Source of the DNA: Variovorax ginsengisoli
Lineage (GTDB): Bacteria; Pseudomonadota; Gammaproteobacteria; Burkholderiales; Burkholderiaceae_C
Assembly (NCBI RefSeq): GCF_030486595.1
Contig: NZ_JAUJZH010000026.1
Location: 1 to 64,000, forward strand
Reading direction: 5' to 3'
Length of the DNA: 64,000 nt
The notes below the pieces were generated by a model. It did no database searches. It was not told the DNA's origin and was given only the letters and a program-made list of their open reading frames with translations. The position numbers and the translations under genes are program-made. Of the stretch, positions 36,012 through 44,529 are shown piece by piece. Each line of letters opens with the position of its first letter. Positions within the stretch are counted from its first letter, which is position 1.

Positions 36012-36608
36012 ATGCTCCGCGTCAGGCAACTGGCCAATGACTTCGGCGGCCCGTTCGATCTGGACCTGGCCCGCGGCGAATGCGTGGCCGTGCTGGGCGC
36101 GTCCGGCGCCGGCAAGAGCGTGCTGCTGCGGCTGATCGCCGACATGGACGTGGGCACCGGAGAGGTCACGCTCGACGGGCTCGACCGCGACCGCTCCAGC
36201 GGCCCGCAATGGCGGCGGCGCGTCGTCTACCAGGCGGCCGAGCCGGCCTGGTGGGCAGCCGATGCCGCCGCGCATTTCAGGCCCGGCGACCTCGCGCAGG
36301 TCCATGCCCTGCTGCCGAGGCTGGGCCTTTCGCCCGACCTGATGGCGGTCGACATCGCGCGCCTGTCGACCGGCGAGCGCCAGCGGCTGGCGCTGGTGCG
36401 CTCGCTCGCGGTCGGCCCCGACGTGCTGCTGCTGGACGAGCCGACCGCTTCGCTGGATGCGGCGTCGACCGCGGCGGTGGAGGCCCTGCTGCGCGCGCGC
36501 ATGGCCGGCGGCCTGGCGGTGCTGCTGGTCACGCATTCGCGCGAGCAGGCGGCGCGCATGGGGCAGCGCGCGTTCGACATGATCGACGGCGCGCTGCACC
36601 CGGCATGA
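36012..36608 (+). CDS. fetA: ABC ATPase, FetA-like (iron export)
   Basis: A 198-residue short ABC ATPase of the FetA (YbbL) type, paired with the UPF0014 permease that follows. In E. coli FetAB exports iron and improves resistance to oxidative stress. It shows Walker A GASGAGKSV, a variant signature LSTGERQR (Thr for the usual Gly), Walker B VLLLDEPTASLD and switch His in LLVTHSREQAA. The start at MLRVRQLAND is chosen because the first beta strand begins there; upstream codons are unconserved. It overlaps fetB by 4 nt. Confidence 0.82.
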   Translation: MLRVRQLANDFGGPFDLDLARGECVAVLGASGAGKSVLLRLIADMDVGTGEVTLDGLDRDRSSGPQWRRRVVYQAAEPAWWAADAAAHFRPGDLAQVHALLPRLGLSPDLMAVDIARLSTGERQRLALVRSLAVGPDVLLLDEPTASLDAASTAAVEALLRARMAGGLAVLLVTHSREQAARMGQRAFDMIDGALHPA

Positions 36609-37450
36609 CGATCCACCTCGACACGCTCGACGTCGGCGTGGCCGCCCTGCTGGTGGTGGTCAACGCGGCAGCCTCGCTCGCGCTCGGCCTGCAGGTGCAT
36701 CGGCAATTGCTGTGGTCGGCGTTCCGGATGGTCGTCCAGCTGCTGTTGGTGGGCCTGGTGCTCCGCGCGGTCTTCGCGGCCTCCTCGGCGCCCGCCACGC
36801 TGGGCATCGTCGCACTGATGATCCTCGCCGCGGCCCGAGAGGTCGCGGTGCGGCCCCGGCAGCGGCTGGCGAACGGCGGCAACTTTCGCATCGGTGCGCT
36901 GGTGGTGACCGTGTCGGGCATCGTGACCGTGGCGCTGGCGCTCACGACCGCGATCAGGCCGGTGCCCTGGCACGACCCGCGCTATGCCATTCCCCTGATG
37001 GGCATCGTGCTCGGCAGCGTGCTGAATTCGGCCAGCCTCGGGCTCGACAGCTTCTTCGAGGACGTGCGGGCCCGGCGCTCGGCGATCGAGGCCCGGCTGG
37101 CGCTCGGCGACAGCGCCCGGCAGGCCCTGGCCGCGACGGTGCAGGCCGCCATCCGCCGCGGCATGATCCCGCTCGTCAACCAGATGTCGGCGGCCGGCAT
37201 CATCACGCTCCCGGGCATCATGACCGGCCAGTTGCTGGCCGGCATGGACCCGCTGGAAGCGGCCAAGTACCAGATCCTGTTGCTGTTCCTGCTGAGCGGC
37301 GCCGGCGGGCTGGCCGCCGCCGGTGCGGTCTGGCTGGCCGCGCGCAGCGTCACGGACGAACGGGATCGCCTGCGGGTCGATCGCCTGCAAGCGCCGGCGA
37401 AGCGCCGTGTGCGCGCCGAAGGCAGAGGAACACGATCCAGGGCAGGCTGA
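36605..37450 (+). CDS. fetB: UPF0014 permease, FetB-like (iron export)
   Basis: A 281-residue inner-membrane protein with about seven helices. The UPF0014 signatures include RMVVQLLLVGLVLR, IPLMGIVLGSVLNSASLGLD and the highly conserved AAGIITLPGIMTGQLLAGMDP. It forms an exporter with the FetA-like ATPase. The last 101 nt overlap the 3' end of the O-antigen-ligase-like gene on the other strand, encoding an Arg-rich tail here. Confidence 0.88.
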   Translation: MTIHLDTLDVGVAALLVVVNAAASLALGLQVHRQLLWSAFRMVVQLLLVGLVLRAVFAASSAPATLGIVALMILAAAREVAVRPRQRLANGGNFRIGALVVTVSGIVTVALALTTAIRPVPWHDPRYAIPLMGIVLGSVLNSASLGLDSFFEDVRARRSAIEARLALGDSARQALAATVQAAIRRGMIPLVNQMSAAGIITLPGIMTGQLLAGMDPLEAAKYQILLLFLLSGAGGLAAAGAVWLAARSVTDERDRLRVDRLQAPAKRRVRAEGRGTRSRAG

Positions 37451-38585
37451 GTCCGATCGCCGCGTCGCGGTTGGCCGAGTTGACGCTGGTCGCCACCAGC
37501 AGCACCAGCATCGCGACGAAGGCCAGCCGCCCGGCGAGGTCGGCGCGCCGCCAGGCCATGCCCAGGCCGGTCGCGAAGACCAGCGCCAGCGCCAGCAGCC
37601 CCGGCACGCCGGTCTGCGAGCCCATCCACAGGAAGTCGTTGTGCGGCATGTTGTAGTCGTGCAGCAGGCTCGGCGCGCGGCGGTGCCATTCGCTGGTCCA
37701 GCTGCCGACGCCCCAGCCGGCCCAGGGGCGCTCGATCATCATGCGCGAGGTCTCGCGGTACATGTAGAAGCGCACCACCCAGCTGCCCTCCGACACCGCG
37801 CCGGCCTGGGCGGCCTCGATTTCCTGCACGCCGAGCTTGAACTTCTCCTGCGCCGACGGCGCCTGCGAGATCAGTCCGCCGGCGGCGATCATGACGACGC
37901 AGAGCGAAACAGCGAGCGCGCGCAGCCGAAGGCGCCATTGGTGCACGCAGGCGCCGAGCACGGCGACGAACAGGGCGATCAGCGAGGTCCGCGACGGCAG
38001 CGCCAGCGTCACGATGACCGCGCAGCCCAGGGTCGCGGCGAAAGCGGCCGCCAGCCAGGCAAGCCGTTTCGGCGTGGTGCGCGGCAGCGCCAGCGCCCAG
38101 GTCGCCGCCGACGCGCCGAGCAGCGCGAACAGCAGGGCGTCGTTGATCGACTTGTTGCCCTTCATGGTCGTCAGGTTGTGCCACAGCGGCAGGTCGGGCA
38201 GGCCGAAGGCGCAGGTCAGCAGCATCACCGCGAGCGACAGCAGGGCACCGGCGAAGAAGCCGCGCAGGCCCCAGGCGGCCTCTTCTTCGGACAGCAGAAT
38301 CGGCAGCACCATGGTGGTCGCGATCCGCAACCCGTGCCCCAGCTCGACCGGCGTCCCGGGATAGCGCGGGCCGAATGCCAGCACGGCCAGGGTCCACAGC
38401 AGGAAGGCCGCGATCGGCCAGCGCAGGGGGTGCGTGCGCAGGCGGCCGAGGCGCTCGGGCAGCTGGCCGCCGGCCAGCATCGCGATGATGAGGAAGATCG
38501 CGCCGGCGTAGTTGAGCCCGACGGGCATGAAGACGACGGCGCCCCAGAGAAAGGCGCAGGTGCGAACCCAGGTGTGCCTGGACAT
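37350..38585 (-). CDS. O-antigen ligase (WaaL) family membrane protein
   Basis: A 411-residue polytopic membrane protein with about ten hydrophobic helices and a large periplasmic loop ending in the family's His-containing segment (DYNMPHNDFLWMGSQTG, within the Wzy_C/WaaL domain). Such proteins ligate O-antigen or other glycans to lipid A-core. The start at 38585 (MSRHTWVRTC) begins the first helix; upstream Met codons are possible. Its last 101 nt are antisense to the fetB 3' end. It lies close to the arn operon, another lipid A modification system. Confidence 0.85.
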   Translation of the reverse strand: MSRHTWVRTCAFLWGAVVFMPVGLNYAGAIFLIIAMLAGGQLPERLGRLRTHPLRWPIAAFLLWTLAVLAFGPRYPGTPVELGHGLRIATTMVLPILLSEEEAAWGLRGFFAGALLSLAVMLLTCAFGLPDLPLWHNLTTMKGNKSINDALLFALLGASAATWALALPRTTPKRLAWLAAAFAATLGCAVIVTLALPSRTSLIALFVAVLGACVHQWRLRLRALAVSLCVVMIAAGGLISQAPSAQEKFKLGVQEIEAAQAGAVSEGSWVVRFYMYRETSRMMIERPWAGWGVGSWTSEWHRRAPSLLHDYNMPHNDFLWMGSQTGVPGLLALALVFATGLGMAWRRADLAGRLAFVAMLVLLVATSVNSANRDAAIGLSLPWIVFLCLRRAHGASPALAGDRPAGDPVRP

Positions 38586-38746
38586 TGGATGCAGAAAGGG
38601 AAAAGCGGCCGCCCGGCGATCGGCGCGGGCGTGGGCAAAAAGAGTTGCGCGATTCTTGGCGATGAGGGTGAACGGATCGTGAATGCCCGCGGCCCCCGCC
38701 ATGGGCGCCGTGTAGGATGCTGCACCGATTGCGGAGGTTCCGAGCC

Positions 38747-39955
38747 ATGCCCCCTGCGACGCCGAGCATCGACGAGCTGCGCCAGCTCGAATCGGACGAC
38801 TTTTCCCTGGTGCTGGGGGGGCCCCTGTTCCAACTCTGGCGGCGCGCGCACCTGTCGGACGCGGTCGGCAACATGCCGCACCGCCGCGCGCTGGCCGCGG
38901 TGCTCCTCGCCTGGGCCCCGCTGCTGTTGATATCCGTGGTCGAAGGACGGGCCTGGGGCCGCATCGAACTGCCGTTTCTGCGCGATCTCGAACTGCATGC
39001 CCGCCTGCTGGTCGCATTGCCCTTGTTGATTCTGGCCGAGCTGGTGGTTCACCGGCGCATGCGCCTGGTCGCGCGGCAGTTCTTGGAAGACGGCCTGGTG
39101 CCGGACGATTCGCGGGGTCGCTTCCACTTGGCCGTCGCGTCCGCCCTGCGCCTTCGCAATTCGGTCTGGGCGGAAGCTCTCCTCGTGCTGCTGGTCTACG
39201 GCATCGGCGTGTTCGTGGTCTGGCGAACGCGATTGACGCTCGACGTCTCGAGCTGGTATGGCGTCGTCGCCGACGGGCAGCTCAGGCTGACGGCCGCGGG
39301 CTGGTGGCTGGCCTGCGTGAGCCTGCCGCTGTTCCAGTTCCTGCTGTTGCGGTGGTACTTCCGCCTGTTCATCTGGGCCCGCTTTCTCTGGCAGGTGTCG
39401 CGCATCCGCCTGGACCTGATACCGACCCATCCCGACCGCTGCGGGGGACTCGGCTTTCTCTCGCTGGTGCGGGTGGCCTTCGCGCCCTTCCTGTTCGCCC
39501 AGGGCGTGCTGCTGGCCGGCATGATCGCCGACCGGATTTTCTTCGGTGGCGCCAGCCTGCTCGAGTTCGAGATCGAGATCGCCGGGGTGGTCGCCCTGAT
39601 GGTGTGCGTGATCCTCGGGCCGCTGTGCGCCTTCAGTGCCCAGCTCGAGGCGACCGAAAATCGGGGCCGCCGCGAGTACGGTACGCTGGCGCAGCGCTAT
39701 GCGCGCGAGTTCGACCACAAATGGCTGCGCGGCGGGGCGAAGCCCGACGAGGCGCTGATCGGCAGTCCGGACATCCAGGCGCTGGCCGACATGGGCAACA
39801 GCTTCGCGATCGTCGAGGACATGCGCTGGGCGCCGTTCACCCTGAAGACAGTGCTGCACCTGGCGGTGACCACGCTGCTGCCCCTGCTGCCGCTGACGCT
39901 CACGATGTTCTCGGCGCAGGAGCTGCTCGCCCGGCTGCTGAAGGTTCTCATGTGA
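38747..39955 (+). CDS. conserved multi-spanning membrane protein, unknown function
   Basis: I do not recognise a named family. The 402-residue protein has six or more hydrophobic helices and a soluble N-terminal region (DELRQLESDDFSLVLGGP). A central conserved-looking loop (IPTHPDRCGGLGFLSLVRVA) lies between membrane segments. A GGAGG at 38732-38736 supports the ATG at 38747 rather than 38717. The next gene follows 12 nt later. Confidence 0.75.
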   Translation: MPPATPSIDELRQLESDDFSLVLGGPLFQLWRRAHLSDAVGNMPHRRALAAVLLAWAPLLLISVVEGRAWGRIELPFLRDLELHARLLVALPLLILAELVVHRRMRLVARQFLEDGLVPDDSRGRFHLAVASALRLRNSVWAEALLVLLVYGIGVFVVWRTRLTLDVSSWYGVVADGQLRLTAAGWWLACVSLPLFQFLLLRWYFRLFIWARFLWQVSRIRLDLIPTHPDRCGGLGFLSLVRVAFAPFLFAQGVLLAGMIADRIFFGGASLLEFEIEIAGVVALMVCVILGPLCAFSAQLEATENRGRREYGTLAQRYAREFDHKWLRGGAKPDEALIGSPDIQALADMGNSFAIVEDMRWAPFTLKTVLHLAVTTLLPLLPLTLTMFSAQELLARLLKVLM

Positions 39956-39967
39956 CAGGGGGCGATC

Positions 39968-40411
39968 ATGGTCATCACAGGCGGTTGCCACTGCGGCAAC
40001 ACATCCTTCGAACTCGGCTGGGAGCCGGAGCCGACCGAGGTCCCGGCCCGGGCGTGCGGCTGCTCGTTCTGTGCCAAGCACCGCGGGGTCTGGACCTCCA
40101 ACCCCGGCGGGGTGCTGCGGGTGACCGTGGACGATCCGTCGCTCGTCTCCAGCTACTTCTTCGGCACGCGCACGGCCCGGTTTCATGTCTGCGCGCGATG
40201 CGGCGTCGTTCCCCTGGTGACCAGCCTGCTCGACGAGCACCTCTATGCCGTCGTGAACGTCAACGCATTCGACAACGTGTCGCCTTCGCTTCTTCGCCCG
40301 CAGCCGGTGTCGTTCGAAGGCGAGGACGTCGAGACGCGGCTGGCGCGCAGGCGGCGCAACTGGATCGCCGACGTCCGCTTCGTCGAGGGCTGCGCTGCGG
40401 TCTCCGACTGA
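39968..40411 (+). CDS. GFA-family zinc protein
   Basis: A 147-residue member of the glutathione-dependent formaldehyde-activating (GFA/CENP-V) fold. The Zn-binding cysteines are visible in TGGCHCGNTSFEL, ARACGCSFCAKHRGV and HVCARCGVVP. Most family members have unknown substrates; the formaldehyde function is not implied here. Confidence 0.85.
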   Translation: MVITGGCHCGNTSFELGWEPEPTEVPARACGCSFCAKHRGVWTSNPGGVLRVTVDDPSLVSSYFFGTRTARFHVCARCGVVPLVTSLLDEHLYAVVNVNAFDNVSPSLLRPQPVSFEGEDVETRLARRRRNWIADVRFVEGCAAVSD

Positions 40412-40493
40412 GCCTGCCGCTGGCCCGCGCCGGTTGCCCCGCGGGCGCCCTGGTGCTCCAATGAGCGTCCTTTCTGCGATGAAGGAGACATCC

Positions 40494-40808
40494 ATGGCCT
40501 ACGAAGCGCGCTACGTGTTGCGACCCAACCCCGGGGCCGATCTCGCGGCCGTCATCGATGCGATGAAGGTGGGTGCGGCGCTCTGGAAGAAGCACGGTGC
40601 ACCCCAGCCCCGGCTGTGGACGGTGGCGGCGGGCGAACTGGGCAACTATGTGCTGACCGTGGAGTTCGACAACGCGGCGGCCTACGCCAAGGTCACGGAC
40701 CCGCTGTCGGCCGACCCCGAGTTCCGCCAGTGGCAGGCGGGCAATCTCCGCGCCGGGGCCTTTACGTGGGTCCGCAGCAACCTCATGCGAGAACTCCCCC
40801 TGGCATGA
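40494..40808 (+). CDS. small conserved protein, ferredoxin-like fold
   Basis: A 104-residue protein (MAYEARYVLRPNPG; GNYVLTVEFDNAAAYAKVTD) with the pattern of a dimeric alpha/beta-barrel (NIPSNAP/YciI-like) protein. The fold is suggested by the alternating strands and helices, not proven. GAAGGAGA 7 nt upstream fixes the ATG at 40494. It overlaps the DUF1801 gene by 4 nt. Confidence 0.75.
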   Translation: MAYEARYVLRPNPGADLAAVIDAMKVGAALWKKHGAPQPRLWTVAAGELGNYVLTVEFDNAAAYAKVTDPLSADPEFRQWQAGNLRAGAFTWVRSNLMRELPLA

Positions 40809-41230
40809 AGAAACCGGGATCGACCGCGGGCCTGTCGCCCTCCGAGCTGATCGACCAGCGGATCGCCGAGCTCGGCGACTGGCGCGGCCAGACCCTGGGC
40901 AGGATGCGCCAGCTGATCAAGGAAGCCGACCCGGAGGTCGTCGAGGAATGGAAGTGGATGGGCACGCCGACCTGGTCGCACGACGGCATCCTCTGCACCG
41001 GCGAGTCCTACCAGGCGAAAGTGAAGTTGACCTTCGCCAAGGGGGCTTCCCTGGAAGACCCCGGCCAGCTCTTCAACGCGAGCCTCGACGGCAACGTGCG
41101 GCGCGCGATCGACATCGGCGTGGGCGAGCAGGTCGACGCAGAGGCGTTCAAGACGCTGGTGCGGGCCGCGGTCGCCCTCAATGCGGCGGTCGCCAAGGCG
41201 AAGGCGAAGCCGCGGCGGGCGGCTTCCTGA
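40805..41230 (+). CDS. DUF1801 family protein
   Basis: A 141-residue DUF1801 (YdhG-like) protein. It has the typical start IAELGDWRGQTLGRMRQL, the family WKWMGTPTWSHDGILC stretch, and a basic Ala/Lys-rich tail. No function is established. It is coupled to the upstream small gene and abuts the next gene tail-to-tail without a gap. Confidence 0.85.
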   Translation: MKKPGSTAGLSPSELIDQRIAELGDWRGQTLGRMRQLIKEADPEVVEEWKWMGTPTWSHDGILCTGESYQAKVKLTFAKGASLEDPGQLFNASLDGNVRRAIDIGVGEQVDAEAFKTLVRAAVALNAAVAKAKAKPRRAAS

Positions 41231-41653
41231 TCACACGGCGAAGCCCGCCGCCTGAACCCCCGCGATGCAGATCGCCTCGTCTTCGTCGCCGCTGCCTCCG
41301 CTCGCGCCCACCGCGCCCAGCACCCGGCCCTGGGCGTCCTTGATCAGCACCGCGCCCGTCTGCGGCAGGAACCGGCCGGCCGACGTTGCGGCCAGCGAGA
41401 CGAAGAAGTTCGGGTTGCCCTTGGCCCGCTCGCCGAGCTGGCGGCTCGATACGCCCATGCCGACGGCGCCCCAGGCCTTCGCCTGGGCGACGTCGAAGCG
41501 GAACATGCTGGCGCCGTCCTCGCGCGCGAAGGTCTTGAGATGGCCGGCGTCGTCGAGGACCGCGATGCCCATCGGCTGGTAGCCGGCCTGCTTCGAATGC
41601 GCGAGCGCGGCGGCGATGATCTGGTTGGCTTGGGCGAGGGTCAGTGAGGTCAT
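41231..41653 (-). CDS. GlcG/HbpS-type haem-binding family protein
   Basis: A 140-residue protein of the GlcG/HbpS fold (MTSLTLAQANQIIAAAL; GIAVLDDAGHLKTFAREDGA; SGGSGDEDEAICIAG). Such small proteins often accompany glycolate-type, propanediol or aromatic-acid operons; ligand binding is varied. It is the last gene after the ThDP enzyme and Bug receptor on the minus strand, 34 nt behind the ThDP-enzyme gene. Confidence 0.85.
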   Translation of the reverse strand: MTSLTLAQANQIIAAALAHSKQAGYQPMGIAVLDDAGHLKTFAREDGASMFRFDVAQAKAWGAVGMGVSSRQLGERAKGNPNFFVSLAATSAGRFLPQTGAVLIKDAQGRVLGAVGASGGSGDEDEAICIAGVQAAGFAV

Positions 41654-41687
41654 GGTGATGGCGAGATGAGATGCGATGTGGAAGAAG

Positions 41688-43421
41688 TCAGCCCGGGGCG
41701 GGCACCGGCATGAACGCCTCGAAGCCGAAGCGGTTCATGCTGCCGAAGGCCGGCGCGGCGGGATGCGACACGAAACGCGTGCGGCAGTCCAGCACCGACG
41801 GCAGGCCCGAGGCCAGCGCCCGGCCCAGGGCCGGCGCGAATTGCTCCGCACGGGTCACGGTTTCGCCGAAGCAGCCGAAGCCGCGCGCGATCGCCGCATG
41901 GTCGGTGCCTTCGAGGCTGGTCGCGAATTCGAAATCGAGCTGTGCCCGCTGGCCCGAACGGATGATGCCCCAGGCGGCGTTGTTGTGGATGATGCAGACC
42001 ACCGGCAGCCCGGCGCGGCGCGCGGTGTCGAGTTCGTTCAGCGTGAAGCCGAAGGAGCCGTCGCCCGTGATGTTGAACACTGGCCGGTCCGGATGCTGCA
42101 GCTGCAGCGACAGCGCGTACGGCAGCCCGAAGCCGAGGTGGCTCATGCCGGGCTCGTGGAAGCGCGTGCGCACCGCATCGACCGGCGTGAAATCGTTGCT
42201 CCAGAAGGTGGTGTGGCCGCCGTCGAACACCGCCAGCGCATCGCCCGGAAGCGCATCGGCAATGGCCTTGGCGAGGGCCGCGGGATGCATCGTCGGGTCC
42301 GGGTCGCGCGCCATCGCGGCCAGGCCTTCGACGTAGCGGGCGCGGACCTCGCGCAAGCCGGCGAGCCAGCCGCCGTCCGGCATTCGCTCCAGGCCCTCGG
42401 CCGCGAGGGCGGCCACCAGGTCTTGCAGCGCCAGCCGCGCATCGGCCTGCATCGCCACTTCGTGGAGCACCGGATGGCCCAGCGCGGACGGGTCGGTGTT
42501 GATGCTGATGGTGCGGTGGTGGCGGCGCGCCAGGGGCCCGCGCGCATCCCACATCCAGGACGAGAAGCGGCAGCCGACGGCGAGCACCACGTCGGCCTGC
42601 TCGAAGGCCGCGCGCAGCGCGTCGCCCGAGATCAGGCCGCCATGGCCGATGAAGTGCGGGCTGTCGCTGGCGACCACGCCGAGCGCCATCTGGGTCGGCA
42701 CCACGGGCGCGCCGAGCAGGCCGGCGAGGGTGCGCACGGCGTCGACGGCGCCGCTGGTCACCACGCCGCCGCCGGCGACCACCAGCGGACGCCGCGCAGC
42801 GCGCAGCAGGGCCGCCGCGCGGGCGACCGATTCGGCCGCCGGGCGGGGGCCGAGGGTGGCCCGGTAGCGCTCGGGCGGCAGTGCGAACGCGTCGTCGGGG
42901 TAGTCGGCAGTGGTTGCCAGCACGTCCTGCGGAATGTCCAGGTGGACCGGGCCGGGCCGGCCCGACAGCGCTTCGCGGAAGGCGCGGCGCACCAGTTCGG
43001 GCAGGCGGCGCGAGTCATGAACGACCGCATTCCATTTGGTCAGCGGGGCGAACACCGCCTTCGTGTCCAGGTCCATGAACATGCCGCTGTGCGGATAGGC
43101 GGCCGCCCGGTGCTGGTTGGTGGTGATGGCCAGCAGCGGCAGGTTGTTGTTGAGCGCCACGCCCATGCCGGATGCGAGGTTGAGGCCGCCGGGCCCCATC
43201 TCGCCGACCGCCACGGCCATGCGGCCGGAGCCCGCGTGGACGGCGGCGGCCATCATCGGCGCGCTCGCCTCGTGGCGCACGCCGACGAAGCGCACCGCCT
43301 GCTGCTGCGACAGGGCGTGCATCAGCGGCGCCAGCTTGCCGCCGACGATGCCGAAGGCGAAAGGGACTTGCTCGATCGCCAGCAGGCGCACCAGCGCCTG
43401 GGCTGCAGTGAGGCGAGGCAC
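41688..43421 (-). CDS. thiamine-diphosphate enzyme, acetolactate-synthase-like
   Basis: A 577-residue ThDP-dependent decarboxylase or synthase with PYR, central and PP domains. The activating Glu is in VGVRHEASAPMMAA, and the ThDP/Mg motif is NITGDGSFGFTLNEL followed by NN in IIHNNAAWG. Residues specific to true acetolactate synthase cannot be confirmed, so it could be a 2-oxoacid decarboxylase or oxalyl-CoA-type enzyme. The start is GTG at 43421 with GGAGG 10 nt upstream, 5 nt after the Bug receptor stop. Confidence 0.88.
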   Translation of the reverse strand: MPRLTAAQALVRLLAIEQVPFAFGIVGGKLAPLMHALSQQQAVRFVGVRHEASAPMMAAAVHAGSGRMAVAVGEMGPGGLNLASGMGVALNNNLPLLAITTNQHRAAAYPHSGMFMDLDTKAVFAPLTKWNAVVHDSRRLPELVRRAFREALSGRPGPVHLDIPQDVLATTADYPDDAFALPPERYRATLGPRPAAESVARAAALLRAARRPLVVAGGGVVTSGAVDAVRTLAGLLGAPVVPTQMALGVVASDSPHFIGHGGLISGDALRAAFEQADVVLAVGCRFSSWMWDARGPLARRHHRTISINTDPSALGHPVLHEVAMQADARLALQDLVAALAAEGLERMPDGGWLAGLREVRARYVEGLAAMARDPDPTMHPAALAKAIADALPGDALAVFDGGHTTFWSNDFTPVDAVRTRFHEPGMSHLGFGLPYALSLQLQHPDRPVFNITGDGSFGFTLNELDTARRAGLPVVCIIHNNAAWGIIRSGQRAQLDFEFATSLEGTDHAAIARGFGCFGETVTRAEQFAPALGRALASGLPSVLDCRTRFVSHPAAPAFGSMNRFGFEAFMPVPAPG

Positions 43422-43426
43422 GGTGC

Positions 43427-44416
43427 TCAGTCCTCCGCGGTGAAGCCGGTGGAGCGCACGATCGGGCCCCATTTCTCGTAGTCGGCCTTGACCATCTGCG
43501 CGAATTCCTGGGGCGACTGGTGGATCGGCTGCAGGCCGTAGGTGGCGAGCGCGGCCACGAAATCGGGCACCTGCAGCGCCTCGCCGACCAGGGTGTTCAG
43601 GCGCAGCACCACGTCGGCCGGCGTCCTGGCGGGCAGGAACCAGCCGAGCCACTCCTGCACCGCGATGTTCTTGTAGCCCTGCTCGATCAAGGTCGGCACC
43701 TCGGGCAGGAAGGGCGAACGCTGGGCGCTGGTGATGGCCAGCGAGCGCAGCTTGCCCGAGCGCACGTGCGGCATCACCTCGCCGACCACGTTGAAGCTCA
43801 CCGGCACCTGGCCGCCGAGCAGGTCGTTCAAAAGCGGTGCGCCGCCGCGGTAGGCGACGCTGGTCATCTCGATGCCGGCCGCCTTCTGCAGCAGCATGCC
43901 CGCGAAGTGCAGGGCCGAGCCCGCGGCCGGGATGCCGTAGGTCGCCAGCTTGGGATTGGCGCGGGCCCAGGCGACGTAGTCGGCCACCGTCTTGATCTCG
44001 GCCGGCAGGCCCGGCCCGGCGGTGAACGAGAAGGCGTAGGTCACGGTCGAGCAGACCGGCGCGAGGTCGGTCAGGGGGTCGTAGTTGAGCTTCTTGTAGG
44101 TGTGCGGATAGAGCGTCATGGGCGAGCTCGGGATCTGCAGGATGGTCAGGCCGTCGGGCGCCGCCCGTTTCACGTATTCGACCGCGATGCGCCCGCCGGC
44201 GCCGGTGCGGGCCTCGACCATCAGGCTGGTGGCGTAGCGGCCGCGCAGCCGCTCGGCCACCGGCCGGGCCACGTTGTCGCCCATGCCGCCGGCCGGAAAG
44301 CCCGAGACGATGACGGCGTTGCCGTTGAGTTGGGCCCATGCCGAGCGGCCGAGGCCCAGGCTGGCCAGGCCGGACAGGGCCGCGCTGCGCTGCAGCAGCT
44401 CGCGTCGATTCCACAT
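43427..44416 (-). CDS. Bug/TctC-type periplasmic solute receptor, Tat signal
   Basis: A 329-residue Bug receptor with a Tat-like signal (MWNRRELLQRSAALSGLASL, cleavage near SAWA-QLN). The family motif IVSGFPAGGMGDNVARPVAE is present. It is the first gene of an operon with the ThDP enzyme and GlcG-type gene, so its ligand may be the 2-oxoacid or a precursor. It is divergent from an AraC regulator. No membrane permease partners are near. Confidence 0.9.
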   Translation of the reverse strand: MWNRRELLQRSAALSGLASLGLGRSAWAQLNGNAVIVSGFPAGGMGDNVARPVAERLRGRYATSLMVEARTGAGGRIAVEYVKRAAPDGLTILQIPSSPMTLYPHTYKKLNYDPLTDLAPVCSTVTYAFSFTAGPGLPAEIKTVADYVAWARANPKLATYGIPAAGSALHFAGMLLQKAAGIEMTSVAYRGGAPLLNDLLGGQVPVSFNVVGEVMPHVRSGKLRSLAITSAQRSPFLPEVPTLIEQGYKNIAVQEWLGWFLPARTPADVVLRLNTLVGEALQVPDFVAALATYGLQPIHQSPQEFAQMVKADYEKWGPIVRSTGFTAED

Positions 44417-44529
44417 GCTTGTCTCCGGTGTTTCTTGATGAACGGGTACCAGCTTAGGGAGACGGCCGACTTTCCACCATGGACGAACAGGAGGGGTTCT
44501 TGTAGATTTCCGGCCTCCAAGGTAGATCC

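Noticed and set aside
41688..44414. 908-codon frame joining the ThDP enzyme to the upstream Bug region
   Set aside because: The upstream 331 codons are an alternative frame of the Bug receptor gene; the GTG at 43421 with a GGAGG upstream gives a normal-length enzyme.
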